The notes: a model not told the origin generated them from the letters alone. Shown: positions 36,480-44,728, counted from the first letter of the stretch. The stretch: 64,000 bases of DNA from an uncultured Muribaculaceae bacterium (GCA_910579035.1 CAJTSR010000005.1:58183-122182), one strand, 5' to 3'. A program made the numbers and translations.

Positions 36480-36553
36480 CGCTTCAAGATGGACTCGAAC
36501 CAACGACCCTCTGATTAACAGTCAGATGCTCTAACCGACTGAGCTATTGAAGC
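36480..36553 (-). tRNA. tRNA-Asn(GTT), promoter-proximal copy
   Basis: Same 74-base structure and anticodon GTT as the neighbouring copy, 48 bases away in the same orientation, so both are probably cut from one transcript made from the promoter at 36589-36621. Confidence 0.93.
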
Positions 36554-36588
36554 AGTTCTTTGCACTTGCCCCTCCGGGCTTTTGCGGT

Positions 36589-36621
36589 GCAAATTTACAA
36601 TCATTTTCCGAACTATGCAAA
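36589..36621 (-). promoter_or_regulatory. Promoter of the tRNA-Asn pair
   Basis: Minus strand TTTG (36621-36618), 20-base spacer, TAAATTTGC (36597-36589). Full consensus. Confidence 0.75.
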
Positions 36622-36661
36622 ATATCGGGCGTTTTTTTGCAATATTTTTTAAACCAAGCGC

Positions 36662-37090
36662 CTAATTGCGGTCGGAAATGGCTGCAAGACGCTCGTTATA
36701 GCGGTCGAGGTCGGCGTAGTGGCGCTTGTTGTCCCTGTCGAGGCGTCCTTCCGCATCGGCCTGATATAGCGCCGAGCCGAGAGTGAACATATAGCTGAAG
36801 CGCTCAAGGTACTCGTCATCGGCAAGGAGTTCGCGCCAAGCGCAGGTGCGCGAGCTGTCGGGAAGGCTGCCTATGTCCTCGCTCTTCTCTATCAGGTATT
36901 TCAGTATACCCTCGCTCTGGGCTATCATAGCGGTGTAGTCTGCCTGCGTGAGGCTGTCGCGGCCGTCGATTTTTACAGACAGCTCTTCGCACACGGCGCT
37001 GTCGTAGGGGCGGTGCCATTCAGCATCGCTGCCACACGAGGCAAGCCCCGCCGCCAACAGGACTCCCGCCAATACCTTGTATGTATTCAT
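36662..37090 (-). CDS. Small hypothetical lipoprotein
   Basis: 142 residues. A lipoprotein signal peptide ends in LASC (C19), followed by a short acidic, mostly helical domain with no recognisable family. Charged segments such as CEELSVKIDGRDSLTQADYTAM and LDRYNERLAAISDRN suggest a helical bundle. Presumably anchored in the periplasm or outer membrane. Monocistronic; the tRNA pair lies downstream on the same strand with its promoter just beyond the stop codon. Confidence 0.75.
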   Translation of the reverse strand: MNTYKVLAGVLLAAGLASCGSDAEWHRPYDSAVCEELSVKIDGRDSLTQADYTAMIAQSEGILKYLIEKSEDIGSLPDSSRTCAWRELLADDEYLERFSYMFTLGSALYQADAEGRLDRDNKRHYADLDRYNERLAAISDRN

Positions 37091-37197
37091 CAGAAAATAC
37101 TGAGATTATGTTTCTGAAAACTATAACGACGAGCAGGACATTTGGTTCTGCCCTGCCGTCTTTTCAGCATATACAACGGCTTTTCACCCTTTTTTCG

Positions 37198-37206
37198 TAC
37201 CTTTGT
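37198..37206 (+). promoter_or_regulatory. -7 promoter element of trmD
   Basis: TACCTTTGT, matching TAnnTTTG, 24 bases before the trmD ATG. A -33 match is not clear. Confidence 0.45.
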
Positions 37207-37229
37207 GACCGAAAAAAATTTTTCCCGAC

Positions 37230-37904
37230 ATGCGCATCGATATCATTACCGTGCTGCCGGAGATGCTCGAATCTCCGCTAAACTGCTCCATCATAAAGCG
37301 CGCCCGCGACAAAGGACTGTGCACAATAGCCGTGCACAACCTCCGCGACTATACCACCAACAAGCACCGCAAGGTCGACGACTATCCTTTCGGCGGAGAT
37401 GCCGGAATGGTGATACAGATCGAGCCTGTGGATCGCTGCATCTCGGCTCTGAAGGCCGAGCGCCACTACGACGAGGTGATTTTCACCGCGCCCGACGGCG
37501 AGGTGCTGAACCAGCGCACGGCCAACTCGCTGTCGATGCTCGACAATATCATAATACTCTGCGGGCACTACAAAGGGATAGACTACCGCATACGCGAGCA
37601 CCTCATAACCCGCGAGATATCGATAGGCGACTATGTGCTTACCGGCGGAGAACTGCCTGCGGCTATAATCACCGACGCCGTGGTGCGCCTCCTCCCGGGA
37701 GCTATCGGCGACGAGCAGAGCGCGCTCTCCGACTCCTTTCAGGACAATCTTCTCGAGCCCCCGATATACACACGACCCGCCGAATACAATGGCTGGACAG
37801 TGCCAGAAATACTCCTGTCGGGCCATCAGGCGCGAATCGACGAATGGCGCCACGAGCAGGCGCTCGAGCGCACCCGCCGACTCCGCCCCGATCTTCTGGA
37901 TTAA
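37230..37904 (+). CDS. trmD: tRNA (guanine-N1)-methyltransferase
   Basis: 224 residues starting MRIDIITVLPEML. SPOUT-family features: the SAM-binding trefoil knot with ILCGHYKGIDYRIREHL and the EISIGDYVLTGGELPA segment, followed by PGAIGDEQSALSDSF. It makes m1G37 in tRNAs and prevents frameshifting. The C-terminus LEPPIYTRPAEYNGWTVPEIL is standard. The gene end overlaps convergent rfbC by 4 bases. Confidence 0.95.
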   Translation: MRIDIITVLPEMLESPLNCSIIKRARDKGLCTIAVHNLRDYTTNKHRKVDDYPFGGDAGMVIQIEPVDRCISALKAERHYDEVIFTAPDGEVLNQRTANSLSMLDNIIILCGHYKGIDYRIREHLITREISIGDYVLTGGELPAAIITDAVVRLLPGAIGDEQSALSDSFQDNLLEPPIYTRPAEYNGWTVPEILLSGHQARIDEWRHEQALERTRRLRPDLLD

Positions 37905-38452
37905 TCGAACAGTTCGCACTCTCCAAGCGACGGCGCCGACGCGTCTTTCTCAGAAAGCACCATCTCAGACAGGGCCAACGGCCAGCACACCCCTATGGCA
38001 GGGTCGTCGAAGCGCACGGAGCGCTCGGCAGAGGGGCAATAATAATTATCGACCTTGTAGAGGAAGCGCGCCCGCTCGCTAAGCACAACGAAACCATGGG
38101 CAAAGCCGCGCGGTATGTACAGCTGCCGTCCCGACTCGGCATCAAGCTCCACCATTATATGCCGGCCGAATGTAGGCGACGAACGGCGCAGATCGACAGC
38201 CACATCGACAATCGAGCCTTCGGTGACGCGCACGAGCTTGGCCTGCGAGGCATCGCCGGCCTGATAATGCAGACCGCGGACAACCCCGCGACAGGATACC
38301 GACTCGTTGTCCTGCACAAAATGCGGCCTGCAGCCTGTGGCAGCCTCGAACAAATCCTCCCTGAAGGTTTCGCAGAAATATCCGCGCGCATCGCCATGGC
38401 GCCGCGGCTCTATTATCCATACGCCCTGAAGGCTCGTAGCTATAAATTTCAT
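37901..38452 (-). CDS. rfbC: dTDP-4-dehydrorhamnose 3,5-epimerase
   Basis: 183 residues of the RmlC cupin family: GVWIIEPRRHGDARGYFCETFRED, the active-site RGLHYQ with catalytic His (about 60-65), KLVRVTEGSIVDVAVDLR and IPRGFAHGFVVLSE. It epimerises dTDP-4-keto-6-deoxyglucose on the way to dTDP-rhamnose. No other rml genes are in the window, so it stands alone here. It is divergent from the MazG-like gene. Confidence 0.94.
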   Translation of the reverse strand: MKFIATSLQGVWIIEPRRHGDARGYFCETFREDLFEAATGCRPHFVQDNESVSCRGVVRGLHYQAGDASQAKLVRVTEGSIVDVAVDLRRSSPTFGRHIMVELDAESGRQLYIPRGFAHGFVVLSERARFLYKVDNYYCPSAERSVRFDDPAIGVCWPLALSEMVLSEKDASAPSLGECELFD

Positions 38453-38495
38453 AAGGCAAATTTACAAAAAAACGCGCATACTCGGATTTTTAATG

Positions 38496-38504
38496 TATCT
38501 TTGC
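38496..38504 (+). promoter_or_regulatory. -7 promoter element of the MazG-like/deoC operon
   Basis: TATCTTTGC matches TAnnTTTGC, 17 bases before the ATG at 38522. Confidence 0.5.
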
Positions 38505-38521
38505 CCGCACACACTTCAGAT

Positions 38522-38869
38522 ATGTTTGAAAACAAAAGCGACATAGGGCTTCGCGAGGCCCAGCAAACAGTCGACGAGTGGATACGCACCGTAGGCGTGC
38601 GATACTTCTCCCCGCTTACCAACATGGCCGTTCTGGCCGAGGAGGTGGGCGAGGTAGCGCGGATAATCGCCCGCACCGACGGCGACCAGTCGGCCAAGCC
38701 GGGCGAGAAACTCGACCTCGCCGACGAGCTTGCCGACGTGCTGTGGGTAACCATGGCCATCGCCAACCAGCACGGCATAGACCTTGCCGGCGCTTTCTCC
38801 AACAATTACTCCAAAAAATGCGTTAGGGATAAAGACAGACACATAAATAACCCGAAATTACATAATTAA
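38522..38869 (+). CDS. MazG-like nucleotide pyrophosphohydrolase
   Basis: 115 residues from the ATG at 38522. A much longer open frame upstream only shadows trmD and rfbC. The helical MazG motif is clear: LAEEVGEVARIIAR (EExxE) followed by LADELADVLWVTMAIANQ (ExxD). Such proteins hydrolyse (d)NTPs, removing damaged or excess nucleotides. deoC follows 11 bases later, so the pair forms a nucleotide salvage/cleaning operon. Confidence 0.88.
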   Translation: MFENKSDIGLREAQQTVDEWIRTVGVRYFSPLTNMAVLAEEVGEVARIIARTDGDQSAKPGEKLDLADELADVLWVTMAIANQHGIDLAGAFSNNYSKKCVRDKDRHINNPKLHN

Positions 38870-38880
38870 CACATACAACT

Positions 38881-39777
38881 ATGAGCGAACAGAATACCGA
38901 CAAATACACGCAAGTCATCGAGGCGAGCGCCGTCACAACTTCCGACGAAGCTGTTGCTGCCGCCGTACAAAAAATTCTTGACGAGCATTTTGCCGAAAAC
39001 AACACCAAGGAGGTACACACCTTCCTATTCAACACCATAGACCTCACAACACTCAAATCAACCGACTCGCCGTCGTCGGTGGCCCGCTTCACACAGAGCG
39101 TCAACGACTTTGAAGAGCGCTTCCCCTCCCTGCCCAACGTGGCTGCCATATGCGTGTACCCCAACTTTGCCGGCGTGGTACGCGCGGTACTCGAGGTATC
39201 GTCGGTAAAGGTGGCCTGCGTGTCGGGCGCCTTCCCGTCGTCGCAGTCGTTTGAAGAAGTGAAGATTGCCGAAACATCGCTGGCCGTCGCTAACGGAGCC
39301 GACGAAATCGACATAGTGCTGAATCTCGGCTACTTCCTCGACAAGGACTACGAATCGCTCGCCGACGAAATAACAGAGCAGAAGGAAGCCACCCGCGACG
39401 GCCGCCTGAAAGTAATCCTCGAAACAGGAGCGCTCAAGACAGCCCGCAACATACGCGACGCCTCCATTCTCGCACTCTACTCGGGCGCCGACTTCCTCAA
39501 GACCTCAACAGGCAAGGAATACCCCGGAGCGAGCCTCGAAGCCTGCTACATCATGGCGCTATGTATCAAGGAATACTTCGAGAAAACAGGCGTGCGCGTA
39601 GGCTTCAAGGCCGCCGGCGGCGTGTCGACCACCGAAGACGCCGTGAAGTACTACACCATCATCAAGGAAGTGCTCGGCCAGGAATGGCTCACAAACGAAT
39701 ACTTCCGCCTCGGAGCAAGCCGCCTTGCCAACACCCTCCTCTCCGACATCGCAGGCTACCCCGTGCAGCACTTCTAA
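38881..39777 (+). CDS. deoC: Deoxyribose-phosphate aldolase
   Basis: 298 residues, TIM-barrel aldolase. Conserved segments: VAAICVYPNF, KVACVSGAFPSSQ, the Asp-bearing ADEIDIVLNLG, KVILETGAL, and the Schiff-base lysine in GADFLKTSTGK, then VGFKAAGGV. It cleaves deoxyribose-5-phosphate to glyceraldehyde-3-phosphate and acetaldehyde. The TAA stop (39775-39777) is also the left target duplication of the MITE-like element that follows, so the insertion preserved the stop codon. Confidence 0.94.
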   Translation: MSEQNTDKYTQVIEASAVTTSDEAVAAAVQKILDEHFAENNTKEVHTFLFNTIDLTTLKSTDSPSSVARFTQSVNDFEERFPSLPNVAAICVYPNFAGVVRAVLEVSSVKVACVSGAFPSSQSFEEVKIAETSLAVANGADEIDIVLNLGYFLDKDYESLADEITEQKEATRDGRLKVILETGALKTARNIRDASILALYSGADFLKTSTGKEYPGASLEACYIMALCIKEYFEKTGVRVGFKAAGGVSTTEDAVKYYTIIKEVLGQEWLTNEYFRLGASRLANTLLSDIAGYPVQHF

Positions 39778-40111
39778 GAGGGTGTTTCATAATATCTGTA
39801 AAAGCACAGGTTGGTGTATTTTTGTTTAAACTGTTCATTAAGAAGAGGGAGCATAGCGGTTGCTATGTGACCGATGAGTAATGGGCAGGTTAACAAAAAG
39901 ACGCCAAGACGGCACCATTGTTAAATTTACCCTCCACCGAATCATCGGATAATATCTGTCGTAGCGTATCAAAGGCTTCGCCTCCAAAAATTTTGAGTGT
40001 CTTTATCACTTCGCCTCAGTCACATAGCCACCGCTATGCTCCTTCGGCTCAGTGATAAATCCATCTCAAACTTTTTGGCCTGTGCTTTAACAGATATTAT
40101 GAAACACCCTC
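39778..40111. mobile_element. MITE-like element with 33-bp terminal inverted repeats
   Basis: The left end GAGGGTGTTTCATAATATCT... (39778-39810) and the complement of the right end (40079-40111) agree over 33 bases with one mismatch. TAA flanks both sides (39775-39777 and 40112-40114), a 3-bp target duplication. Each half also carries an inverted copy of a GGAGCATAGCGG...GCTATGTGAC segment, so much of the 334-bp element is palindromic. It has no transposase gene; the short open frame inside shows no protein similarity. Probably mobilised in trans by a related insertion sequence. Confidence 0.8.
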
Positions 40112-40122
40112 TAAGATTCGTC

Positions 40123-40172
40123 AAAAACGGTGGCGGGCGCGGTTCGGGAAGGAGCCGCGCCCGTCGTTTTTT
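40123..40172 (+). terminator. Terminator of deoC, displaced by the MITE
   Basis: GGGCGCGGTTC and GAGCCGCGCCC form a long GC stem, flanked by AAAAACGG and CGTTTTTT. It would originally have followed the deoC stop by about 15 bases. Confidence 0.75.
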
Positions 40173-40314
40173 GATATGCGGGGGAAGTGCTTCGATAATA
40201 ATTAGTGAACATTCGCAGGCCGGAGGCGTTTTTTATGATAGAACGATTCGTTTCATCAACGTTTCAATCATATTTGTATAAATAGACTTAGTTTAAGTAA
40301 ATATTGTTAAATTG

Positions 40315-40346
40315 TTTGCCATTTGAATCGGTGTAGCTACCTTTGC
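40315..40346 (+). promoter_or_regulatory. Promoter of the OmpA-like gene
   Basis: TTTG (40315-40318), 19-base spacer, TACCTTTGC (40338-40346): full consensus. The start of the gene is 36 bases downstream. The region from the terminator to here (40173-40314) shows no gene. Confidence 0.8.
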
Positions 40347-40382
40347 GAGCCGAACAGCGCAAACTAACAAACCAATGTTTTT

Positions 40383-41522
40383 ATGAAAAAGACATTCCTC
40401 GCAGCCGGCGCCATCGCTCTCTTCGGCGCCATCTCAGCAAACGCCCAGGCCGTGCAAGAGCCAAAGTTTACCGACAATTGGTCGATAGGCCTTGACGGAG
40501 GCGTTACCACCCCGATGCACAATAATCCTTTCTTCGGCGCCATGCGCGGTGCAGCCGGCCTCCATATCGGAAAACAGATCACACCCACGGTAGGCGTTGG
40601 CGTGGAAAGCTTGTTCGGCGTAAACACTTCGTCGTGGAAGGGCTTCAAACACAGCTCTACGGCATTCGACAACTCCTATGTGGGATTATACGGCACCGTC
40701 GACCTCTTCAACCTCTTCGGCGGATATCCCTGCCAGCGCCGCCCGTTCTCTATCGAAGCCCTCTTGGGTGCAGGTTGGGGACATAATTATATCGACGGCA
40801 AGGAGAATCTCGACTGGAACTACTTCTCCACCCGCGTGGGCCTCAACTTCAACTTCAATGTATCGGAGCATGTGACGGTATCGCTCAAGCCCTCTATCAA
40901 CTGGAACATGGGCGGCGACTACAAGCAGTCTGACCTCGGCTACGATATCAACAAGGCCACGTTCAACCTTATGGCCGGCGTGACTTACAACTTCGGCGAC
41001 GGCTTTGAATGCGTTCGTCCCTACGATCAGGCAGAGGTCGACGCCCTCAACGGCCAGATCAACAGCCTCCGCGGCGAAGCCAACGCGTCGGCAGCCGCCG
41101 CAAGCGCATGGCAGGCCAAGGCAGACGCCCTGTCGGCAGAACTGGACTCCTGCCGCAACAAGGCTCCCGAAATCGTGAAAGAGGTATCGAACAAGTACAA
41201 TTCCGTACGCTTCGTGTTCTTCCGCATCGGTTCGTACGCCATCACAGCCGACCAGATGCCTAACGTGGAGATGATTGCCGACTATATGAAGAGCCACCCG
41301 CAGTCGAAGGTAGTGGTAAAAGGCTACGCCTCGCGCGACGGCAACTACGACTTCAACATCAAGCTCGCCGCCAACCGCGCCGAAGCAGTGAAGAAAGCCC
41401 TTATGGCCAAGTATAAGATTCCTGCCGACCGCATCATAGCCGAAGGCGAAGGCATCGGCGAAATGTTCGACGAAGAATCGTGGAACCGCGTAAGCATCTG
41501 CACCCTCGAAGAGAACAAATAA
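40383..41522 (+). CDS. OmpA-family outer membrane porin
   Basis: 379 residues. Signal peptide MKKTFLAAGAIALFGAISANA; an eight-stranded beta-barrel-like N-terminal domain (about 25-215) with alternating aromatic strands; a short coiled-coil stretch (about 222-262, ALNGQINSLRGEANASAAAA...); and a C-terminal OmpA peptidoglycan-binding domain (about 275-379) containing NVEMIADYMKSHPQSKVVVKGYAS and NIKLAANRAEAVKKAL. Such proteins tether the outer membrane to the wall. A strong promoter suggests high expression. A hairpin at 41558-41595 follows the gene. Confidence 0.93.
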   Translation: MKKTFLAAGAIALFGAISANAQAVQEPKFTDNWSIGLDGGVTTPMHNNPFFGAMRGAAGLHIGKQITPTVGVGVESLFGVNTSSWKGFKHSSTAFDNSYVGLYGTVDLFNLFGGYPCQRRPFSIEALLGAGWGHNYIDGKENLDWNYFSTRVGLNFNFNVSEHVTVSLKPSINWNMGGDYKQSDLGYDINKATFNLMAGVTYNFGDGFECVRPYDQAEVDALNGQINSLRGEANASAAAASAWQAKADALSAELDSCRNKAPEIVKEVSNKYNSVRFVFFRIGSYAITADQMPNVEMIADYMKSHPQSKVVVKGYASRDGNYDFNIKLAANRAEAVKKALMAKYKIPADRIIAEGEGIGEMFDEESWNRVSICTLEENK

Positions 41523-41557
41523 AAACAATACAAACACATAACTAACAGAAGCACCCG

Positions 41558-41595
41558 GCCGGTGATATGCGCTCCCCGCGAGGCATACCGCCGGC
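41558..41595 (+). other. Hairpin between the OmpA-like gene and SemiSWEET
   Basis: GCCGG (41558-41562) and TATGC (41566-41570) pair with GCATA (41583-41587) and CCGGC (41591-41595). No T tract, so it may be a weak terminator or an mRNA 3' stabiliser. Confidence 0.4.
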
Positions 41596-41622
41596 TGAGT
41601 GGCTTAAACCATCTGATTATCT

Positions 41623-41898
41623 ATGAGCAATCTGGCTATCTCAATCATTGGCTACACAGCAAGCATCTGCATGATACTGGGCTACCTGCCCCAGGCAATA
41701 GTGACTATCCGCACCCGCGACACCGACGGCATAGCCCTGCCCACATTCTGCATGCTCGGACTGGGAAGCATCTTCTTCGTGATCCAGGGTCTGGCGCTGC
41801 ACAACTGGCCGCTGGTGATCACCAACGTAATCACCACCAGCTGTTCCGTGATAATATTCGGTATAAAGCTCTACAACGACTCGCGCAAGCGCAATTAG
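41623..41898 (+). CDS. SemiSWEET-like PQ-loop sugar transporter
   Basis: 91 residues with three membrane helices and a PQ-loop: GYLPQAIVTIRTRDTDGIALPTF. This single three-helix bundle is the size of bacterial SemiSWEETs, which dimerise to form a sugar pathway. Asn residues in helix 3 (VITNVITT) match the substrate-site position. The substrate cannot be told. It converges with recQ with a 4-base overlap of ends. Confidence 0.88.
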   Translation: MSNLAISIIGYTASICMILGYLPQAIVTIRTRDTDGIALPTFCMLGLGSIFFVIQGLALHNWPLVITNVITTSCSVIIFGIKLYNDSRKRN

Positions 41899-44039
41899 AG
41901 GGTGCGGCGCTCCAAGGCGCGTGCCACGGCGCGCGCCACGCCCACAAGCCCTGCAGGGTAGCGCTCTTTCAGCACCTCGTAAGCACCGTCGGGATTGGAG
42001 CGCAGTGTTTCCATAATGTCGCGATATGCTTCGCGGTCTATCACCCGGCCATAATCGCTTATCATATCGTTGTCGATAAGTTCGGCTATGTGGGAATAGA
42101 TAGTGGAACTTTTCACACCCTTGTCGGAAGCAATCTCCGCCACGCTCTCTCCGGCATTGAACAGCACCAGGGTTTCCCGCAGGCTGCTCCCCTGCTGACG
42201 CCCTGATGCGAGGCCTGCGAACTTACGGATAGCGGCAATAAAGCCGCGGCCGTAGCGAACGGCCTTCTTCTCGCCCACGCCGTTGACGGCAAGCATAGCG
42301 TCGAGGTCGGCCGGCATGCGCACGGCCATATCCATAAGCGTGGCATCGCTGAAAACTATGTAGGGCGGCACACCGTCGCGCCGGGCCACATCGGCCCGCA
42401 CGGCCTTGAGCTGTTCGAACAGTTCCGTAGTAGGATCCGACTGGCGTATTTCCTTTTTGGCTTTCGCCGCTCCGCTCTTGCGGTTTCGGTCGGCTTCGAC
42501 GTAGGCAGACAGCGTCACGTGGGCTTCCCCGCGCAGTATGCGCTGCCCGAAAGGAGTTACCCGCAGATGGTTCGAGTCGTCGTAGGCTATCTCGAACACC
42601 CCGAGCTGCACCATCTGCGATATATAGTCGGACCATTCGTTGTACCCCAGGTCGGCGCCGGCCCCGAAGGTCTTGATACTGTCGTAACCGTTGCGCCTGA
42701 TATCGGCTCGAAGGGAGCCACGGAGTATGTTTATCAGCGTCATTATGCCGATATTCGTCCACCCCGTGCGGGCCACGGCGCTCAGAGCTTTCTGCGCCAG
42801 TATGGTGCCGTCGAACCGTGGCGGCGGCTCAAGGCACACGTCGCAGTTGCCGCAGTCGCAGTCGCGCTCCTCGCTGAAATACGACAGGAGTATGCGGCGG
42901 CGGCACACCCGCGCCTCGGCATAAGCCTCCATACGCTCGAGCTTCTCCATGTTGATGGCCTGCTGACCGGAGTCCATGGTGAACTTGCGCCTCGCTATCA
43001 CGTCGGCCACGCTGTGGAACAGCACCGCTTCCGCCGGAAGACCGTCGCGCCCGGCACGGCCTATTTCCTGATAGTAGCTCTCGATGTTTCCGGGCAGGTT
43101 GTTATGCACCACCCAGCGGATATTGCTCTTGTCGATGCCCATGCCGAAGGCTATGGTGGCGCACACCACTTGCGCGCTTCCGTCGAGGAAGGCTTTCATA
43201 GAGGCATCACGCGAGGCGGCGTCCATACCGGCATGATAGCACACCGAGCGAACCCCTCGCGCAAGGAGCGCCTGATGGAGCTTCTCGGTTCCGGCACGCG
43301 ACAGGCAGTAGGCCACTCCCGAATCCTGAGGATACTTGCGGGCAAGGGAGGCAATGAAGCCCACGCGAGTCTTGGAGTCCGCACCTCGGTATGCCCTGAG
43401 CGATATGTTGGGACGGTCGAACGAGCCTGTGTGGCAGTAGGGAGAGCGCAGACCGAGGCGCTCGGCGATATCGTCGCGGGTAAGGCGGTCGGCAGTAGCG
43501 GTAAGGGCTATCACAGGCACGTTGGGCCGCACCTCCTTGAGCTTCGACAATTGCGCGTAGTCGGGGCGGAAATCGTGGCCCCACTGCGATATGCAGTGCG
43601 CCTCGTCGATGGCAAAAAGACTTATCCTGAGCTTGCCCCACGAGTCTATCTCGGCAAGCAGGCGCTCGGGAGATATGTACAGCAGGCGTATCTTGCCTTC
43701 GACGGCGGCGTCGAGCACCTGCCGGTTATAGCTCTCGGGCTGATTGGAGTGCACTGCGGCGGCAGGTATTCCGTTGGCCACAAGGGCCTGGGTCTGATCC
43801 TGCATCAGCGCTATCAGAGGCGACACCACCACGGCGCACCCGCTGTCGGCGAGCAAGGCCGGAATCTGATAGCACAGCGACTTGCCGCCCCCGGTGGGCA
43901 TCAGCACCACCGCGTCGCGGCCTCCGGCCACAGCCTCTATAACCTCGTACTGTCCGGGGCGAAACGAGCGATAGCCGTAAAAGCGCGCAAGCAATGCCAG
44001 GGCACGGTCGCGCAACTCCTTGTTGTATTCTATCTCCAT
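41895..44039 (-). CDS. recQ: ATP-dependent DNA helicase RecQ
   Basis: 714 residues. The helicase core has Walker A MPTGGGKSLCYQ (47-58), DEAH box with the aromatic-rich loop IDEAHCISQWGHDFRPDY (144 onward) and motif VI QEIGRAGRDG. The zinc site is CRRRILLSYF...CDCGNCDVC. Then come an RQC winged helix, an HRDC domain (about 530-600, AVNGVGEKKAVRYG) and a C-terminal helix-turn-helix (GESVAEIASDKGVKSSTIYSHIAELI), as in Bacteroidetes RecQ. It unwinds recombination intermediates. The -7 box at 44043-44051 lies directly before the ATG. Confidence 0.95.
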   Translation of the reverse strand: MEIEYNKELRDRALALLARFYGYRSFRPGQYEVIEAVAGGRDAVVLMPTGGGKSLCYQIPALLADSGCAVVVSPLIALMQDQTQALVANGIPAAAVHSNQPESYNRQVLDAAVEGKIRLLYISPERLLAEIDSWGKLRISLFAIDEAHCISQWGHDFRPDYAQLSKLKEVRPNVPVIALTATADRLTRDDIAERLGLRSPYCHTGSFDRPNISLRAYRGADSKTRVGFIASLARKYPQDSGVAYCLSRAGTEKLHQALLARGVRSVCYHAGMDAASRDASMKAFLDGSAQVVCATIAFGMGIDKSNIRWVVHNNLPGNIESYYQEIGRAGRDGLPAEAVLFHSVADVIARRKFTMDSGQQAINMEKLERMEAYAEARVCRRRILLSYFSEERDCDCGNCDVCLEPPPRFDGTILAQKALSAVARTGWTNIGIMTLINILRGSLRADIRRNGYDSIKTFGAGADLGYNEWSDYISQMVQLGVFEIAYDDSNHLRVTPFGQRILRGEAHVTLSAYVEADRNRKSGAAKAKKEIRQSDPTTELFEQLKAVRADVARRDGVPPYIVFSDATLMDMAVRMPADLDAMLAVNGVGEKKAVRYGRGFIAAIRKFAGLASGRQQGSSLRETLVLFNAGESVAEIASDKGVKSSTIYSHIAELIDNDMISDYGRVIDREAYRDIMETLRSNPDGAYEVLKERYPAGLVGVARAVARALERRTL

Positions 44040-44042
44040 ATT

Positions 44043-44051
44043 GCAAAAGTA
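44043..44051 (-). promoter_or_regulatory. -7 promoter element abutting recQ
   Basis: Minus strand TACTTTTGC matches TAnnTTTGC and ends 4 bases before the ATG, so the predicted start of transcription falls at the start codon: possibly a leaderless mRNA. Confidence 0.45.
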
Positions 44052-44134
44052 GCTAATTTTTTCAAGAAAACAGTCCGAGAAACTGTTTAAGGAATATTAA
44101 GGATTGGTAACAGCGCAACATCGGAAAAAGTGAC

Positions 44135-44143
44135 TACCTTTGC
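44135..44143 (+). promoter_or_regulatory. -7 promoter element of greA
   Basis: TACCTTTGC, exact TAnnTTTGC. It is 115 bases before the ATG, leaving a long leader. Confidence 0.5.
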
Positions 44144-44166
44144 CCTCGACATTTGAAACTGACTGT

Positions 44167-44210
44167 AAGAAGACTCTGCCGGCTCTCCCGGCGTGAGTTT
44201 CTTTATTTTA
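44167..44210 (+). promoter_or_regulatory. Terminator-like hairpin in the greA leader
   Basis: AAGAAGACTC-GCCGG pairs with CCGGC-GAGTTTCTT around a five-base loop (44167-44203), about 13 pairs with one bulge, then TATTTTATTG. Inside the greA 5' leader it could attenuate greA or release a short leader RNA. Confidence 0.45.
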
Positions 44211-44230
44211 TTGTTACATCTTAAACTAAA

Positions 44231-44254
44231 GAGGGTGTTTAATAACATCTAAAA
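44231..44254 (+). repeat. Partial MITE end upstream of greA
   Basis: GAGGGTGTTTAATAACATCT resembles the 39778 MITE terminus at 18 of 20 positions. No matching right end is visible, so it may be a solo remnant or chance similarity. It lies just before the greA ATG and could form part of its leader. Confidence 0.35.
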
Positions 44255-44257
44255 ATC

Positions 44258-44728
44258 ATGGCAATCACCTATATGACCAAGGAAGGCTACGACCGTAAAA
44301 TGGAAGAAATAGCCTATCTCGAAACTGTAAAACGTCCTGAAATAAGCCGCGCCATCGCCGAGGCCCGCGACAAAGGCGACCTCTCCGAGAACGCCGAGTA
44401 CGACGCCGCCAAGGAAGCGCAGGGTCTTCTCGAAATGAAGATAGCCCAGCTCAAAGACCTCGTGGCAAACGCCCGCATAATCGACGAAAGCAAGCTGTCG
44501 ACCGACGAGGTGCAGATGCTCAACCGCGTCAAAATCCGCAACGTCGACACCGGTTCCGAAGCCGAATACACCATAGTGGCCGACTCCGAGGCCGATATGA
44601 AAGCCCGCAAGATAGCGATATCCACCCCCATAGCCCGCGGCCTGCTCGGCCACAAGGTAGGCGACACTGTGGAAATAACCATACCCGCCGGTACCGTGCG
44701 CTTCGAAATAATGGAAATCGGCCTCTGA
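44258..44728 (+). CDS. greA: Transcription elongation factor GreA
   Basis: 156 residues. The N-terminal coiled coil carries the acidic tip in RDKGDLSENAEYDAAKEAQ (the D/E pair that enters the polymerase secondary channel). The C-terminal FKBP-like domain has TPIARGLLGHKVGDTVEITIPAG. It rescues backtracked RNA polymerase. The HIT gene starts one base after its stop. Confidence 0.95.
   Translation: MAITYMTKEGYDRKMEEIAYLETVKRPEISRAIAEARDKGDLSENAEYDAAKEAQGLLEMKIAQLKDLVANARIIDESKLSTDEVQMLNRVKIRNVDTGSEAEYTIVADSEADMKARKIAISTPIARGLLGHKVGDTVEITIPAGTVRFEIMEIGL

Noticed and set aside
37142..38521. Long plus-strand extension upstream of the MazG-like gene
   Set aside because: It overlaps trmD in another frame and rfbC on the opposite strand; family similarity and the promoter start only at 38522.
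39997..40281. 94-codon open frame spanning the MITE right end
   Set aside because: Runs from inside the element into the deoC terminator; no plausible product.
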